Shown: one piece after another, positions 44,579-54,315 of the stretch
Layout: every line of letters starts with the position of its first letter
Position numbering within the stretch: position 1 is the first letter of the stretch
Source: Nostoc sp. JL34
GTDB lineage: Bacteria > Cyanobacteriota > Cyanobacteriia > Cyanobacteriales > Nostocaceae
Assembly (NCBI RefSeq): GCF_017114945.1
Contig: NZ_JABXKQ010000124.1
Span: 146,143 to 210,142, forward strand
Length of the DNA: 64,000 nucleotides
Direction: 5' to 3'
Notes under the pieces: generated by a model
The model's input: only the letters and a program-made list of their open reading frames with translations
What the model was told of the DNA's origin: nothing
The model's database searches: none
Position numbers and translations under genes: made by a program

Positions 44579-47221
44579 ATGTCTTCAAATCCCCAGTACC
44601 TAAGCGGTAACGAAATTCGCAACATATTTCTCGACTTCTTTGCCCAACGGGAACACCAAATTCTTCCAAGTGCCTCCCTCGTGCCAGAAGACCCAACCGT
44701 GCTGCTGACGATCGCGGGGATGCTACCATTTAAACCAATATTCTTGGGGCAGCGCACACCAGAATTCAAGCGGGCTACGACTTCGCAAAAGTGTATCCGC
44801 ACCAATGACATCGAAAATGTTGGACGCACTAAACGGCATCACACGTTTTTTGAGATGCTGGGTAATTTCAGCTTTGGTGATTATTTTAAAGAACAAGCGA
44901 TCGCTTGGGGTTGGGAAATCTCTACACAAATCTTTGGCTTTTCCCCCCAAAATCTTGTCGTCAGCGTTTTTAAAGATGATGATGAAGCCTTTGGAATCTG
45001 GCGCGATCAAATTGGTGTGCCGGTAGCGAGAATTAAACGCTTGGGCGAAGATGATAACTTTTGGGTATCTGGGCCGACTGGCCCTTGTGGCCCTTGTTCC
45101 GAAATTTATTACGACTTCCACCCAGAACGCGGTGACGAAAATATCGATTTAGAAGACGATTCCCGGTTCATCGAGTTTTACAACCTCGTCTTCATGCAGT
45201 ATAACCGGGATGCATCAGGCAGTTTAACGCCGCTGCAAAACAAGAACATCGACACCGGCATGGGTTTGGATAGAATGGCGCAAATTCTCCAAAAAGTGCC
45301 CAATAACTACGAAACTGACCTGATTTTCCCAATTATCCAAACAGCAGGGCAAATTGCTGGTGTTGATTACCACAGCAGTGATGAAAAAACCAAAACTTCC
45401 CTAAAAGTCATTGGCGATCATATTCGGGCTGTCATCCACATGATTGCTGATGAAATTCGCGCTTCCAACGTCGGACGCGGTTATGTGCTGCGGCGATTAA
45501 TTCGGCGGGTGGTGCGTCATGGGCGATTAATTGGGATTTCTGGTGAATTTACTACCCAAGTTGCCGAAACTGCGATCGCTCTTTCAGAATCAGCTTACCC
45601 CAATGTGCGCCAACGGGAAGCAGCAATTAAAGCTGAGTTGCAACGGGAAGAATCCAATTTTCTCAGAACTCTGGATAGAGGCGAAAAACTGCTAGAAGAA
45701 ATCATCCAAGAGGTGAAACAGCGAGGGGAAACTCAAATTAGCGGTGAAAGTGCCTTTACCCTCTATGACACCTACGGATTTCCCCTCGAACTTACTCAAG
45801 AAGTTGCCGAGGAAAATAATCTAACAGTTGATGACGCGGGATTTGATGCCGAAATGCAAAAGCAGGTGGAACGTGCTAAAGCAGCACATGAAACCATCGA
45901 TTTAACTGTGCAAGGTTCCCTCGACAAATTAGCAGAACACATCCAAGTCACCGAGTTTTTAGGCTATACCCAACCTGCGGCGACGGCGAAAGTCGAAGCG
46001 ATTTTGGTAGAAGGTGTTTCGCAAGATGAAGCAGAAGCGGGAACAGAGGTGCAAATTGTCCTTGACAAAACGCCATTTTATGCTGAATCTGGGGGACAAA
46101 TCGGCGATCGCGGTTATATCTCTGGTGATGGGATTGTAGTTCGCGTAGAAGATGTGAAGAAAGAATCTGATTTCTTTGTTCACTTCGGACGCATCGAACG
46201 CGGTACACTGCGCGTAGGCGATAATGTTACAGCCCAAATCGATCCGGCTTGTCGGCGTCGCGCCCAAGCTAACCATACCGCAACGCACCTGTTGCAAGCG
46301 GCGTTGAAGAAAATTGTTGATGAGGGCATATCTCAAGCTGGTTCCCTCGTTTCCTTTGATAGGTTGCGCTTCGACTTCAACTGTCCCCGCGCGTTGACAG
46401 CAGAAGAAGTCCAACAAGTTGAGGAACAGGTGAACAGTTGGATTGCTGAGGCCCATGCTGCGAAAGTGGAAGTATTACCTTTAGCAGAAGCAAAAGCTAG
46501 AGGTGCTGTTGCTATGTTCGGCGAAAAATACGGTGATGAAGTGCGGGTAATTGATTTTCCCAGCGTATCAATGGAACTATGCGGTGGGACTCATGTCAGT
46601 AATACTGCTGAAATTGGCGTGTTCAAGATTATCTCGGAAGCTGGCGTAGCTTCTGGGGTGCGGCGGATTGAAGCTGTTTCGGGGCCAGCAATACTAGATT
46701 ATCTCAACCTTCGGGATAAAGTAGTTAAGGATTTGAGCGATCGCTTTAAAGTTAAACCCGAAGAATTACCAGACAGAATCACAAGTCTGCAAAGCGAACT
46801 GAGAAATAGCCAGAAAGAATTAGAAACCTTAAAGGTACAGCTAGCGATCGCTAAATCAGACAGCTTGCTACAAACAGCAGAAACCGTAGGCGGCCATAAA
46901 ATTATTGTCGCCCAATTAGAAGATGTTGATCCAGAATCATTGAAAACCGCAGCCGAACGCTTGTTGCAAAAAATCGGTAACGGTGCAGTGGTACTGGGTT
47001 CTGTTCCTGAAGCAGGGAAAGTTAGTATAGTTGCAGCTTTTAGTCCAGAAGTGAACAAAAAAGGACTGCAAGCTGGTAAATTTGTGGGTGCGATCGCTAA
47101 AATCTGCGGTGGCGGTGGCGGTGGAAGACCGAACTTAGCCCAAGCAGGCGGACGCGATGCGAGCAAATTACCAGATGCGTTGGGACAAGCGGAAAGTGAG
47201 TTAAAATCCGCCTTGGGTTAA
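44579..47221 (+). CDS. alaS: alanyl-tRNA synthetase
   Basis: 880 residues, full length. The class II catalytic core begins SGNEIRNIFLDFFAQREHQI, then FLGQRTPEFKRATTSQKCIR and FFEMLGNFSFGDYFKEQAIA; tRNA-recognition helices follow; the editing domain contains HTATHLLQAALKK and MELCGGTHVSNTAEIG with the zinc His/Cys set that clears Ser- and Gly-tRNA(Ala); the C-terminal C-Ala domain ends GGGGGGRPNLAQAGG. Single gene, essential. Confidence 0.98.
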   Translation: MSSNPQYLSGNEIRNIFLDFFAQREHQILPSASLVPEDPTVLLTIAGMLPFKPIFLGQRTPEFKRATTSQKCIRTNDIENVGRTKRHHTFFEMLGNFSFGDYFKEQAIAWGWEISTQIFGFSPQNLVVSVFKDDDEAFGIWRDQIGVPVARIKRLGEDDNFWVSGPTGPCGPCSEIYYDFHPERGDENIDLEDDSRFIEFYNLVFMQYNRDASGSLTPLQNKNIDTGMGLDRMAQILQKVPNNYETDLIFPIIQTAGQIAGVDYHSSDEKTKTSLKVIGDHIRAVIHMIADEIRASNVGRGYVLRRLIRRVVRHGRLIGISGEFTTQVAETAIALSESAYPNVRQREAAIKAELQREESNFLRTLDRGEKLLEEIIQEVKQRGETQISGESAFTLYDTYGFPLELTQEVAEENNLTVDDAGFDAEMQKQVERAKAAHETIDLTVQGSLDKLAEHIQVTEFLGYTQPAATAKVEAILVEGVSQDEAEAGTEVQIVLDKTPFYAESGGQIGDRGYISGDGIVVRVEDVKKESDFFVHFGRIERGTLRVGDNVTAQIDPACRRRAQANHTATHLLQAALKKIVDEGISQAGSLVSFDRLRFDFNCPRALTAEEVQQVEEQVNSWIAEAHAAKVEVLPLAEAKARGAVAMFGEKYGDEVRVIDFPSVSMELCGGTHVSNTAEIGVFKIISEAGVASGVRRIEAVSGPAILDYLNLRDKVVKDLSDRFKVKPEELPDRITSLQSELRNSQKELETLKVQLAIAKSDSLLQTAETVGGHKIIVAQLEDVDPESLKTAAERLLQKIGNGAVVLGSVPEAGKVSIVAAFSPEVNKKGLQAGKFVGAIAKICGGGGGGRPNLAQAGGRDASKLPDALGQAESELKSALG

Positions 47222-47463
47222 CCATCTTCCTAACTTTTCAAATCTTATTTGATTTGTGAGAATTGCAACCCGCAGATTCCCAACTCCTTTGAGGATACAG
47301 CTGGCGAATAGGGGGTCAGATCCCCTAATCCGGCCATAACACAACGCCACCTTCTCCCAAGGGGAAACGAGCGGCGGGAACCTCCACAAAGCACTGGCTC
47401 CCCTACATATCAAAAATCAAATCGGATTCCTATATACTGTGCGTTCATATTGGGAGTAGTTTT

Positions 47464-48288
47464 ATGGTTTTACAAGTTAACCCCATCCAAAAAGAACCAA
47501 CTGTTACTTGGGAAGCACTTCCAGCCGACTTCATTTTACCTGACGATCCAGTGGAAAATATTCAACAACCTGCGATCGCTGCTGCGCTTACCGATGCTTT
47601 GGGAACCGCAGCACGCATCCAACCCCAGATGCTGATTGGCTCTAACTTTGGACTTGTAGCCACAGTCAACAAAAAAATCGTTGTCAAAGCCCCAGACTGG
47701 TTTTACGTTCCTCAAGTGCAGTCTGTGGGAACAAATGTAGTTCGTCGCAGCTACACCCCGAATTTAGAAGGCGCTGCTGTGGCTGTGGTGATGGAATTTC
47801 TTTCAGACACAGAAGGCGGAGAACTCTCAGTCCGTTCAACTTCACCCTACGGTAAACTCTATTATTATGAAAAGATTCTCCAAGTTCCAACCTACGTAAC
47901 CTACGACCCTTACGAACCAAGCATAGAACTACGCTGCTTGCAAAATGGACAATATACCTTGCAGCAAGCAGACGCCAATGGACGCTTTTGGATTCCTGAG
48001 TTAGAGTTATTTCTCGGAATTTGGCAAGGTGAAAGATTATGCCAAACCATGAATTGGCTGCGCTGGTGGGATACAGAAGGAAATTTGCTGTTGTGGAGTA
48101 GTGAACAAGCCCAACAAGAACGCCAACGCGCTGAACAAGAAAGCCAACGGGCTGAACAAGAACGCCAACGAGCTGAACAGGAAAGCCAACGCGCCCAACA
48201 GGAAAGCCAACGAGCTGAACAGGAACGCCAACGTGCTGATATATTAGCAGCTAAGTTACGTGAGCTAGGTATTGACCCTGATGCGTAG
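47464..48288 (+). CDS. Uma2 family putative endonuclease with a coiled-coil tail
   Basis: 274 residues. The core matches the paralogue at 11519-12271: TVTWEALPADFILPDDPVEN, APDWFYVPQ, VVMEFLSDTEGGELSVRS, GKLYYYEKILQVPTYVTYDP. After NWLRWWDTEGNLLLW the tail is a run of near-identical EQERQRAEQESQRA units (AEQ/AQQ-E-R/S-QR), seven residues each, i.e. 21-bp repeats in DNA, forming a long coiled coil. Family function unknown. Confidence 0.85.
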   Translation: MVLQVNPIQKEPTVTWEALPADFILPDDPVENIQQPAIAAALTDALGTAARIQPQMLIGSNFGLVATVNKKIVVKAPDWFYVPQVQSVGTNVVRRSYTPNLEGAAVAVVMEFLSDTEGGELSVRSTSPYGKLYYYEKILQVPTYVTYDPYEPSIELRCLQNGQYTLQQADANGRFWIPELELFLGIWQGERLCQTMNWLRWWDTEGNLLLWSSEQAQQERQRAEQESQRAEQERQRAEQESQRAQQESQRAEQERQRADILAAKLRELGIDPDA

Positions 48289-48369
48289 GCGTAACCCGTT
48301 GTAGATATCGCATAACCTAACAAATGCTGGGAATAATAATTTTGGTACATCAGCACCAAAATTCATTCC

Positions 48370-49224
48370 ATGAAACAGCAAAAAAATCAGTTCAGCCATC
48401 TTACTGCGATCGAAAGAAATTATCTATCATTTCCAGCGCAGTTTTTGTTAAATCAAAACCTTCTCCAAGGCAAAATCTTAGATTTTGGTTGTGGCTTTGG
48501 TAATGATGTTAAAATACTGCACCAAAAAGGTTGTGATATTACAGGCTATGACCCTTATTATTTTCCAGAATATCCTGATACTAAATTTGATACAATAATT
48601 TGCTTTTATGTTTTAAATGTCTTATTTACCGAAGAACAAACTAATGTCCTAATGGAAATATCACACTTATTAAAACCAGGAGGCAAAGCTTATTATGCTG
48701 TAAGAAGGGATATCAAGAGGGAAGGGTTTCGAGAACATTATGTTCACAAAAAACCTACCTATCAGTGTATTGCCAAACTTCCCTTTACTTCAATTTGCTT
48801 AGATGAATATCGGGAAGTATATGAATATATCCACTATAATCATCAGCGAAATTCATCTAACTATTGTATATTCTGTAATCCCTATAAAACTCTCAGGCTA
48901 TTAACTGAGTCAGCAACTGCTTATGCTATTTTTGATGGCTATCCTATAACTAAAGGTCATGTTTTAGTTATTCCTAAACGTCATGTTAGCAGTTATTTTG
49001 AACTACCATTTAAAGAACAATCTGCTTGCTGGTTTTTGGTGAATAAAGTACAAGAAATTCTCACAACAGAATTTGAGCCTGATGGCTTTAATGTAGGAAT
49101 GAACATCAATAGAGCCGCAGGTCAAAATATTATGCACGCCAGTATTCATATCATCCCTCGCTACAAAGGTGATACTGTTGGCTCTAAAAGTGGAATCAGG
49201 AACGTTATCCCTAAAAAGCAATAG
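48370..49224 (+). CDS. methyltransferase-HIT domain fusion, catalytic His replaced
   Basis: 284 residues. Residues 1-145: class I SAM methyltransferase with GKILDFGCGFGNDVKIL, the acidic GYDPYYFPE and PGGKAYYAVR; short for a complete enzyme. Residues 165-284: HIT domain with a zinc-type YCIFCNPYKTLRL, GHVLVIPKRHVSSYFEL, and the HIT motif region GQNIMHASIHIIPRYKGD. The usual HxHxH here reads H-A-S-I-H, so the middle His, which is the nucleophile in HIT hydrolases and transferases, is Ser (codon AGT). Either the domain binds nucleotides without hydrolysis or uses other chemistry. The fusion suggests a nucleotide-linked modification; substrate unknown. Confidence 0.82.
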   Translation: MKQQKNQFSHLTAIERNYLSFPAQFLLNQNLLQGKILDFGCGFGNDVKILHQKGCDITGYDPYYFPEYPDTKFDTIICFYVLNVLFTEEQTNVLMEISHLLKPGGKAYYAVRRDIKREGFREHYVHKKPTYQCIAKLPFTSICLDEYREVYEYIHYNHQRNSSNYCIFCNPYKTLRLLTESATAYAIFDGYPITKGHVLVIPKRHVSSYFELPFKEQSACWFLVNKVQEILTTEFEPDGFNVGMNINRAAGQNIMHASIHIIPRYKGDTVGSKSGIRNVIPKKQ

Positions 49225-49348
49225 TTTTTCTGTAAGAATTCAGAATTCAGAATTATGCTGTAACTTGATCACTTTGAAGTAATTATAAAAATTACTGGAT
49301 CAAACTTATCTCATAAAGTTGAGATCAGCTATAAAATGCTTCGTAACT

Positions 49349-50959
49349 ATGCTTTTTCAGTACAATCTCTACTTTGTTCTTCTGAGTCTCACTGTAATCA
49401 TCTCAACGACTGTTGCGTTTGCAGCTTGGCAGCGTCGCTCAATTTCTTTGGCTAGCAAGCCTTTTATTTCGATGATGCTAGCGATCGCGGGATACGCTAC
49501 AGTTGCAGCAATGGAAGCAGCAGCAATTATCCTCCGAGAAAAAATATTTTGGTCAAAGCTGGAGTATGTCGGCTCAGGCAGTGTAATTACACTCTTCCTC
49601 ATATTTGCAATGCACTTCACGAACAAAAATCGTTGGCTAACGCCTCGAAATACTGCGTTGCTGTGGGCTATCCCTACCTTCAATGTGATTTTGGTAGCAA
49701 CAAACGAATGGCATGGTTTAGTCTGGTCTGGCTTTTTGCCAGATCCCAAAGGAAGTAATTTTGTGATTTATCAACATAATGTTGGTTTTTTTTGGATCAT
49801 GACCTGTGTTTACATCTACACGCTTACAGGGGTAGTAATGCTTATTCAGAAAGCCTTAGTGCCATCAGTTTTGTATCGTCGGCAGTCAAGCATGGCATTA
49901 GTTGGCGCAGTATTACCAATATTAGGCGCTAGCTTGTATATGCTCCGCCTCACTCCTCCTGGTCTAAATATTACTCCCATGAGTTTTATGCTGGCTGGAC
50001 TGTTCTATTTTGTTAGCCTGTTTCGCTTCCAAATGTTTGACCTCGTTCCTGTCGCTAGAGACACGTTGATTGAGAATATGAGTGACGGTGTGATGGTGTT
50101 GGATGCCAAGAACCGGATTATTGACTTTAATCCGGCGCTCAAACATCTTATTGGGGTGAAAAAGCAGCATATTGGACAACCCGCCGCTCAAGTTTTGGCA
50201 AAATGGCCAGAAATTATCAGGCTGTACCATACTCATGAAAGCGTCAAAACAGAGATATTCATAGATTCGGTAACTCCTTGTTATGTAGAGTTACTAATTA
50301 CCTCATTACACAATCGGCGCAAGCAGTTAACAGGCCGTTTACTTGTTTTGCGTGACATTACCCAACGTTATCAGGCTGAATTTGAACTCCGACACGCGAA
50401 TGAATATTTGCAAAAACAGGTACTTGAAATTAAAACATTACAGGTTCAGTTACAAGAACAGGCTATGCGGGATGGACTGACAGGCTTGTTTAATCGGCGT
50501 TATTTTGACGAGATATTCCCAAAAAAACTAATACGAGCAATGCGGGATTCTGAGCAAGTTGCCTTGATAATTATGGATATCGATTATTTTAAAAATATTA
50601 ATGATACATTCGGTCATCAGACTGGCGATCGCGTAATTCAGGTATTTGCAGATATTCTTCGCGACTATAGTGATTCTCAAAACATTGTGTGCAGATATGG
50701 TGGTGAGGAGTTTGTATTAGCTTTACCAGGACTGACACAGGAGAAAGCATTTGAGTTCGCCGAACAAATCCGGTTATCGTTTCAAGCTGCGTGTTTGGAA
50801 TCTGGAGATAAAGAAATACATACAACGGTTTCGGGTGGAGTGGCCGTGTTTCCAGATCATGGAAAAACCACTGATGAGTTATTGCAAGTAGTAGATCAAG
50901 CGCTATATGCTGCTAAGTTACATGGACGCAATTGCATCAAGCGTGTGCAATCTAATTGA
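49349..50959 (+). CDS. membrane diguanylate cyclase (7TM sensor, PAS, GGDEF)
   Basis: 536 residues from ATG 49349 (an in-frame TTG ten codons upstream is less likely). Seven hydrophobic segments in residues 1-215 form the histidine-kinase-type N-terminal 7TM sensor (YFVLLSLTVIISTTVAFAAW, GSGSVITLFLIFAMHF and so on). A PAS domain (LIENMSDGVMVLDAKNRIID) and a short coiled coil follow, then GGDEF with RYGGEEF, LIIMDIDYFKNINDTFGHQT. Unlike the cyclase at 42172, no RxxD I-site precedes the active site. It should make c-di-GMP in response to an unknown membrane or extracellular signal. Confidence 0.92.
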   Translation: MLFQYNLYFVLLSLTVIISTTVAFAAWQRRSISLASKPFISMMLAIAGYATVAAMEAAAIILREKIFWSKLEYVGSGSVITLFLIFAMHFTNKNRWLTPRNTALLWAIPTFNVILVATNEWHGLVWSGFLPDPKGSNFVIYQHNVGFFWIMTCVYIYTLTGVVMLIQKALVPSVLYRRQSSMALVGAVLPILGASLYMLRLTPPGLNITPMSFMLAGLFYFVSLFRFQMFDLVPVARDTLIENMSDGVMVLDAKNRIIDFNPALKHLIGVKKQHIGQPAAQVLAKWPEIIRLYHTHESVKTEIFIDSVTPCYVELLITSLHNRRKQLTGRLLVLRDITQRYQAEFELRHANEYLQKQVLEIKTLQVQLQEQAMRDGLTGLFNRRYFDEIFPKKLIRAMRDSEQVALIIMDIDYFKNINDTFGHQTGDRVIQVFADILRDYSDSQNIVCRYGGEEFVLALPGLTQEKAFEFAEQIRLSFQAACLESGDKEIHTTVSGGVAVFPDHGKTTDELLQVVDQALYAAKLHGRNCIKRVQSN

Positions 50960-50985
50960 TGAGATGCAGAAATTTCAACAATCAT

Positions 50986-51171
50986 TTATGAAAAATACAT
51001 AAATCTAACATCCATGCGTTCTGACCAAAGTATCAGCAGGATCGCCTTTAGCAAGCCTGGTATTAATTCTTGCAGTTCATTATCCACAGGCGTTTCATCA
51101 GAGTCTGGTAGTTCCTCGGCTGAGGGCAAGTACCTTGGCAAGTTGTACTCTAACATGGCTGGTTTCCCCAA
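50986..51171 (-). pseudogene. N-terminal remnant of a Uma2 family gene
   Basis: The minus strand reads LEYNLPRYLPSAEELPDSDE, TPVDNELQELIPGLLKAILL and ILWSERMD, the typical Uma2 N-terminus, and then runs into RFMYFS and a stop at the point where the catalytic core should begin. The rest is deleted. Confidence 0.7.
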
Positions 51172-51297
51172 AACTCAAAGGATATTTGGCTCACCAGAAT
51201 TATAGCGATTTATCTGCTAGCGATGTCTTCGCAGAAATCAATCGTTAGTGCATATTTTTGTTCTAGAGACTGACAAATAAAAAAATACTCAACTACT

Positions 51298-51361
51298 TCT
51301 TGTGGGGTGAGCAACATGAGCGCCGATATACAAGGGTACTCGTGTCGTCCACCCCACAAGA
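51298..51361. repeat. inverted repeat (12-bp stem, 40-nt loop)
   Basis: TCTTGTGGGGTG (51298-51309) pairs perfectly with CACCCCACAAGA (51350-51361). It is about 90 bp beyond the end of the PRC-barrel pseudogene; the loop contains GAGCGCCGATATACAAGGGT. Could be a terminator or a dispersed repeat. Confidence 0.6.
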
Positions 51362-51453
51362 TTGGGTAATTTATTTGTTGGAAGTCCCCTACCTAATTTA
51401 CTTGCACACGATAAATAAGCATCTTGACCTTTTTGATTATTTTATGGTCAAAG

Positions 51454-53213
51454 TCACAAGATCGATTTGGATTCAAGTTGCGATCGCCCATTACCATGAT
51501 GTACTAAGGCTGCCGTTCCATGTTCTGAAGCACGTAACTCCTTGTCAGAGATTTGCGGCTCCTTGCTATAAACCGAACTTAGTAAGATATTCAGAACTCC
51601 ACTTGTTTCAGCTTGACTGACGGCGCGATGTGTAATCAATTCACCTACATTCAATATCACGTTCTCTTCTGGGTCAAGAATGACACGAGTAACTGGACGA
51701 CCCAATGCTTGTTCAATCCGTTGATTTTTCATTGCCCGTCTGCTACGTCTTTGTAACTTTTCTGCCTTCGCTTTCAAGGCTTGCCAGAAAGTGTTGAGAT
51801 TCTCTTGAGCGATGCTTGCTCGATCGCCCAGTTGAACTTTGTTTTCTAACCATCTGTCACTCACGGTAGAACGGACTGCGGTTGCCAGATTCAGCCCGAC
51901 AGCGTTCAGCAATTCTATTTCTTTAGCGTAAATCTGAGCGCGATCGAGAAGGGATTCTGTCACAATCTGCCCAGATGCCGCAATAATTAAGCCATCGTCA
52001 GTACGCACTGTTCGCAAGACTCTGCGCCCTCTTTCTTGCCTGCTGGATCGCTACATTTACATTTGCTGCCAAGGAATCAACTGAGTGACGCAGACTAGCG
52101 GTGCTGCTCTGAGTTACGCTGCCAATTCGATTGCTAACAGATTCTGTTGCTGCTTGTAAATTGCGGCTGATGTTGGCAGTCAGACTGCCACCCGTGGCTC
52201 GATAGAGTTCATCAAGGATACCCAGGCGATCGGCCGCTTCTGCATTGACGAGGGTGACTTCTTGACCCTTTAGGCATCATGTAAAAATAAGTTGTACAAA
52301 TTTAATTTTGAATAAGCTGTCAGCCTTACTTTCCAATTAAAAGTGTTCAAGTTATTTTTGCGTGACTCCTTAGTAGCAGTACATTTCCATCTGGAGTCAG
52401 CACATCCCGCTCCACACACTTGCCAATCACATATACCTTTTGTTCGGCAGGATCGACCAAATTGTTTGTCAGGGAAGCAGTTGCATCTCGATTGAAGTCT
52501 TGTAGTTTGCTGCTAGTAGCATCAGTTGCGGCTTGCAATTGCTCACCTGCATTCTGGCTCGCTGACTGTAGCCCGCGGTTCACTTTCTCTACCGAGCTTT
52601 GCAGTTGCTCGTTCACAGTTTGAGCTGCTGTTTGCAGTCTGCGGTTAGTAGTCTGGGCTGAGTCCTGTAATCTATCTCCAGTTGCCTGAACGGCTCCTCG
52701 GATACCACCGACCTGTTCTTCCATCAATTGAGCAGTTTCTGGAGGTACAAAAGCAACATCATCACCAATTTTCAGTGCTTCGCTAGCAGGAACGAACGAT
52801 CGCCCCGAATAAGCATCGGCAAATACACCGCCAGAAACTTCGTATCCTTCCACTAGTCCACTATGCTCATCAAAGAACAAATCGACCAATCCACCCAGGT
52901 CGAGTCCTTCTGTAGTCAGAATTCTCTTTTTTCTCAACACGATATTCTGGTGCAGAATCTCTTTAATTACAGGGACACGATGTGCCTTCACAACAGATTC
53001 TTTCGAGTTAACTACGATCGCATCTGACCCGATCGCTTGTACCTCTTGTAGAGGAATCACTTTTGCGTCTCGAAACAATCCCTTCTCTGCAACTAGAAAA
53101 CCCAAAAGTTGATTGCGTTCCCGATCAAAAATTAAATCTATAATTCGGACAATTTTCTTACCTGTGTCGTAGGTGACGACCACTTTATCGATAATATCAC
53201 TACCTTTAAGTAT
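51454..53213 (-). pseudogene. PRC-barrel / helical-repeat protein gene, broken in at least two places
   Basis: Read piecewise, one protein of roughly 560-580 residues appears: PRC-barrel repeats (VVTYDTGKKIVRIIDLIFDR, LTTEGLDLGGLVDLFFDEHS), a helical repeat region (RLQTAAQTVNEQLQSSVEKV), KVYVIGKCVERDVLTPDGNV, then, after an 81-bp insertion (52281-52361), GQEVTLVNAEAADRLGILDE, TESVSNRIGSVTQSSTASLR, and, after a one-base shift near 52025-52045, RTVRTDDGLIIAASGQIVTE to VILNVGELITHRAVSQAETS. The expected ATG at 53213 reads ATA (ATA CTT AAA GGT AGT); GTG 53183 is the first usable start. Fragments 52347-53183 and 51454-52017 may still be read. The family is membrane-stress or photosynthesis-associated in cyanobacteria, by inference only. 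Confidence 0.7.
52281..52361. mobile_element. 81-bp TIR element inside the PRC-barrel gene
   Basis: GTAAAAATAAGTTGTAC (52281-52297) and GTTCAAGTTATTTTTGC (52345-52361) are inverted repeats with three mismatches in 17 bp. It separates codons that are adjacent in the reconstructed protein; AGTCAC occurs on both sides of the insertion. Confidence 0.5.
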
Positions 53214-53233
53214 TATATATATCCCTGGTATTT

Positions 53234-53434
53234 TTATTGATTTGGTTGTTGAATCAATTGTTCGTTAGTCGCCTGAAACTTCAGCTGAAAATATCGTCCC
53301 TCTCGTCCAAAACCGGGAACTATATCAATCACACCAAAGTATTCGGAAAGTACCCCAAATATGGCGAGCAGAATGATTAAGCTGGTGATATTTGCTCCAG
53401 TATTAGAGCGTTGTCCTACGAGTCTAGGTATTTG
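53234..53434 (-). CDS. small membrane protein or gene remnant without a standard start codon
   Basis: Minus-strand frame open from the stop at 53435 to TAA at 53234: PRLVGQRSNTGANITSLIIL, LAIFGVLSEYFGVIDIVPGF, GREGRYFQLKFQ. One transmembrane segment is clear, and the reading is convincingly protein-like. There is no ATG, GTG or TTG before the middle of the membrane segment; ATA at 53431 stands where a Met is expected. It lies just upstream of the broken PRC-barrel gene and may belong to the same decaying operon. Confidence 0.45.
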   Translation of the reverse strand, partial: QIPRLVGQRSNTGANITSLIILLAIFGVLSEYFGVIDIVPGFGREGRYFQLKFQATNEQLIQQPNQ

Positions 53435-54114
53435 TTATTCTATTTGTTGTTGTTTATAGTTAACTTACTGAAAAAATCATACAAGATTATTGACATATCT
53501 TTATCTGCAATCTGCCTTGATTAAGTTGAATCTTTAGGAATAAAAAAATCAAAATAATTATTTACAAAGATAGATACGATCCTGTTTGCCTTCCAGCTTT
53601 TGGAAGTAAATATTTTTAGTTTTAGCTTCAATATTATTGAATGACTTAATTGAATGACTTAGATGATGTTAGTTAATTGAGCTTTATTCATCTTCAAGAG
53701 AATATCAAACTTCCCAGAAAGCTTTCACGACTTCCTTAGACTCTTGCACAAACATTTTATGGTAAGATGGGGCATTGACCAGAAAACTAACTCTGGTAAT
53801 ATGCGATACGAACAAATCAAAAGCTGAACAGTTGGTGAATTTAAACGCCTGTTTGGGATAAAAGTTGCAATATTTTGCTTTGACTAAGGGATACCACTTG
53901 TGGTATTTAGAAATAGCCAAGATTTGATAGATATAATAGTTACTCGCTCGTTTCGTGGTTGTCTATAGCATTACCCGATCTCAAGTTGCAGCCCAGTCAA
54001 GAATACAGGCATTTTTACCCCACTCAGAAAGTTGCTTCAGCCGATAAAATTTTGGTAACTATTAATAAATATATCGGTGCTTAGTGCTATTCATGCTTTA
54101 TATTTAGCGACAGG
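53435..54114. other. AT-rich stretch with no certain gene
   Basis: A 71-codon minus-strand frame at 53705-53920 (MAISKYHKWYPLVKAKYCNF...) is the only sizeable candidate; I do not recognise it and would rate it below even odds of being real. The remainder up to 54114 is AT-rich and empty. Confidence 0.35.
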
Positions 54115-54210
54115 ATGATGCAAATAGCCACTCACCTTCAAATACTTAGGAGGCAGTATCCACCAGAAGCAACTAATGCTTTGATACCACCACCAGATAG
54201 TGTAAGTTAA
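54115..54210 (+). CDS. possible 31-residue ORF or gene remnant
   Basis: ATG at 54115 to TAA 54208-54210: QIATHLQILRRQYPPEATNA followed by LIPPPDSVS. Codon choice and composition look protein-like, but the peptide is short, has no family that I recognise, and could be the start of a lost longer gene. Confidence 0.25.
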   Translation: MMQIATHLQILRRQYPPEATNALIPPPDSVS

Positions 54211-54315
54211 GGTTAAGTCGATATTCAAACGAATAATTTTTGCTGAATTGCGACAGATAAAGACTAAACTAAAAAGTCTTGTGCAGCAAAACCTGTAGCT
54301 TTAAATGAAGTAATC

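Noticed and set aside
46699..47166. 155-codon antisense frame in alaS
   Set aside because: A shadow of the alaS C-terminal coding sequence; composition is that of a reverse-strand artefact.
47280..47410. tRNA-like or structured RNA signal (GGGGGTCAGATCCCC) after alaS
   Set aside because: The stem does not extend to a cloverleaf and the sequence matches the style of common Nostoc intergenic repeats.
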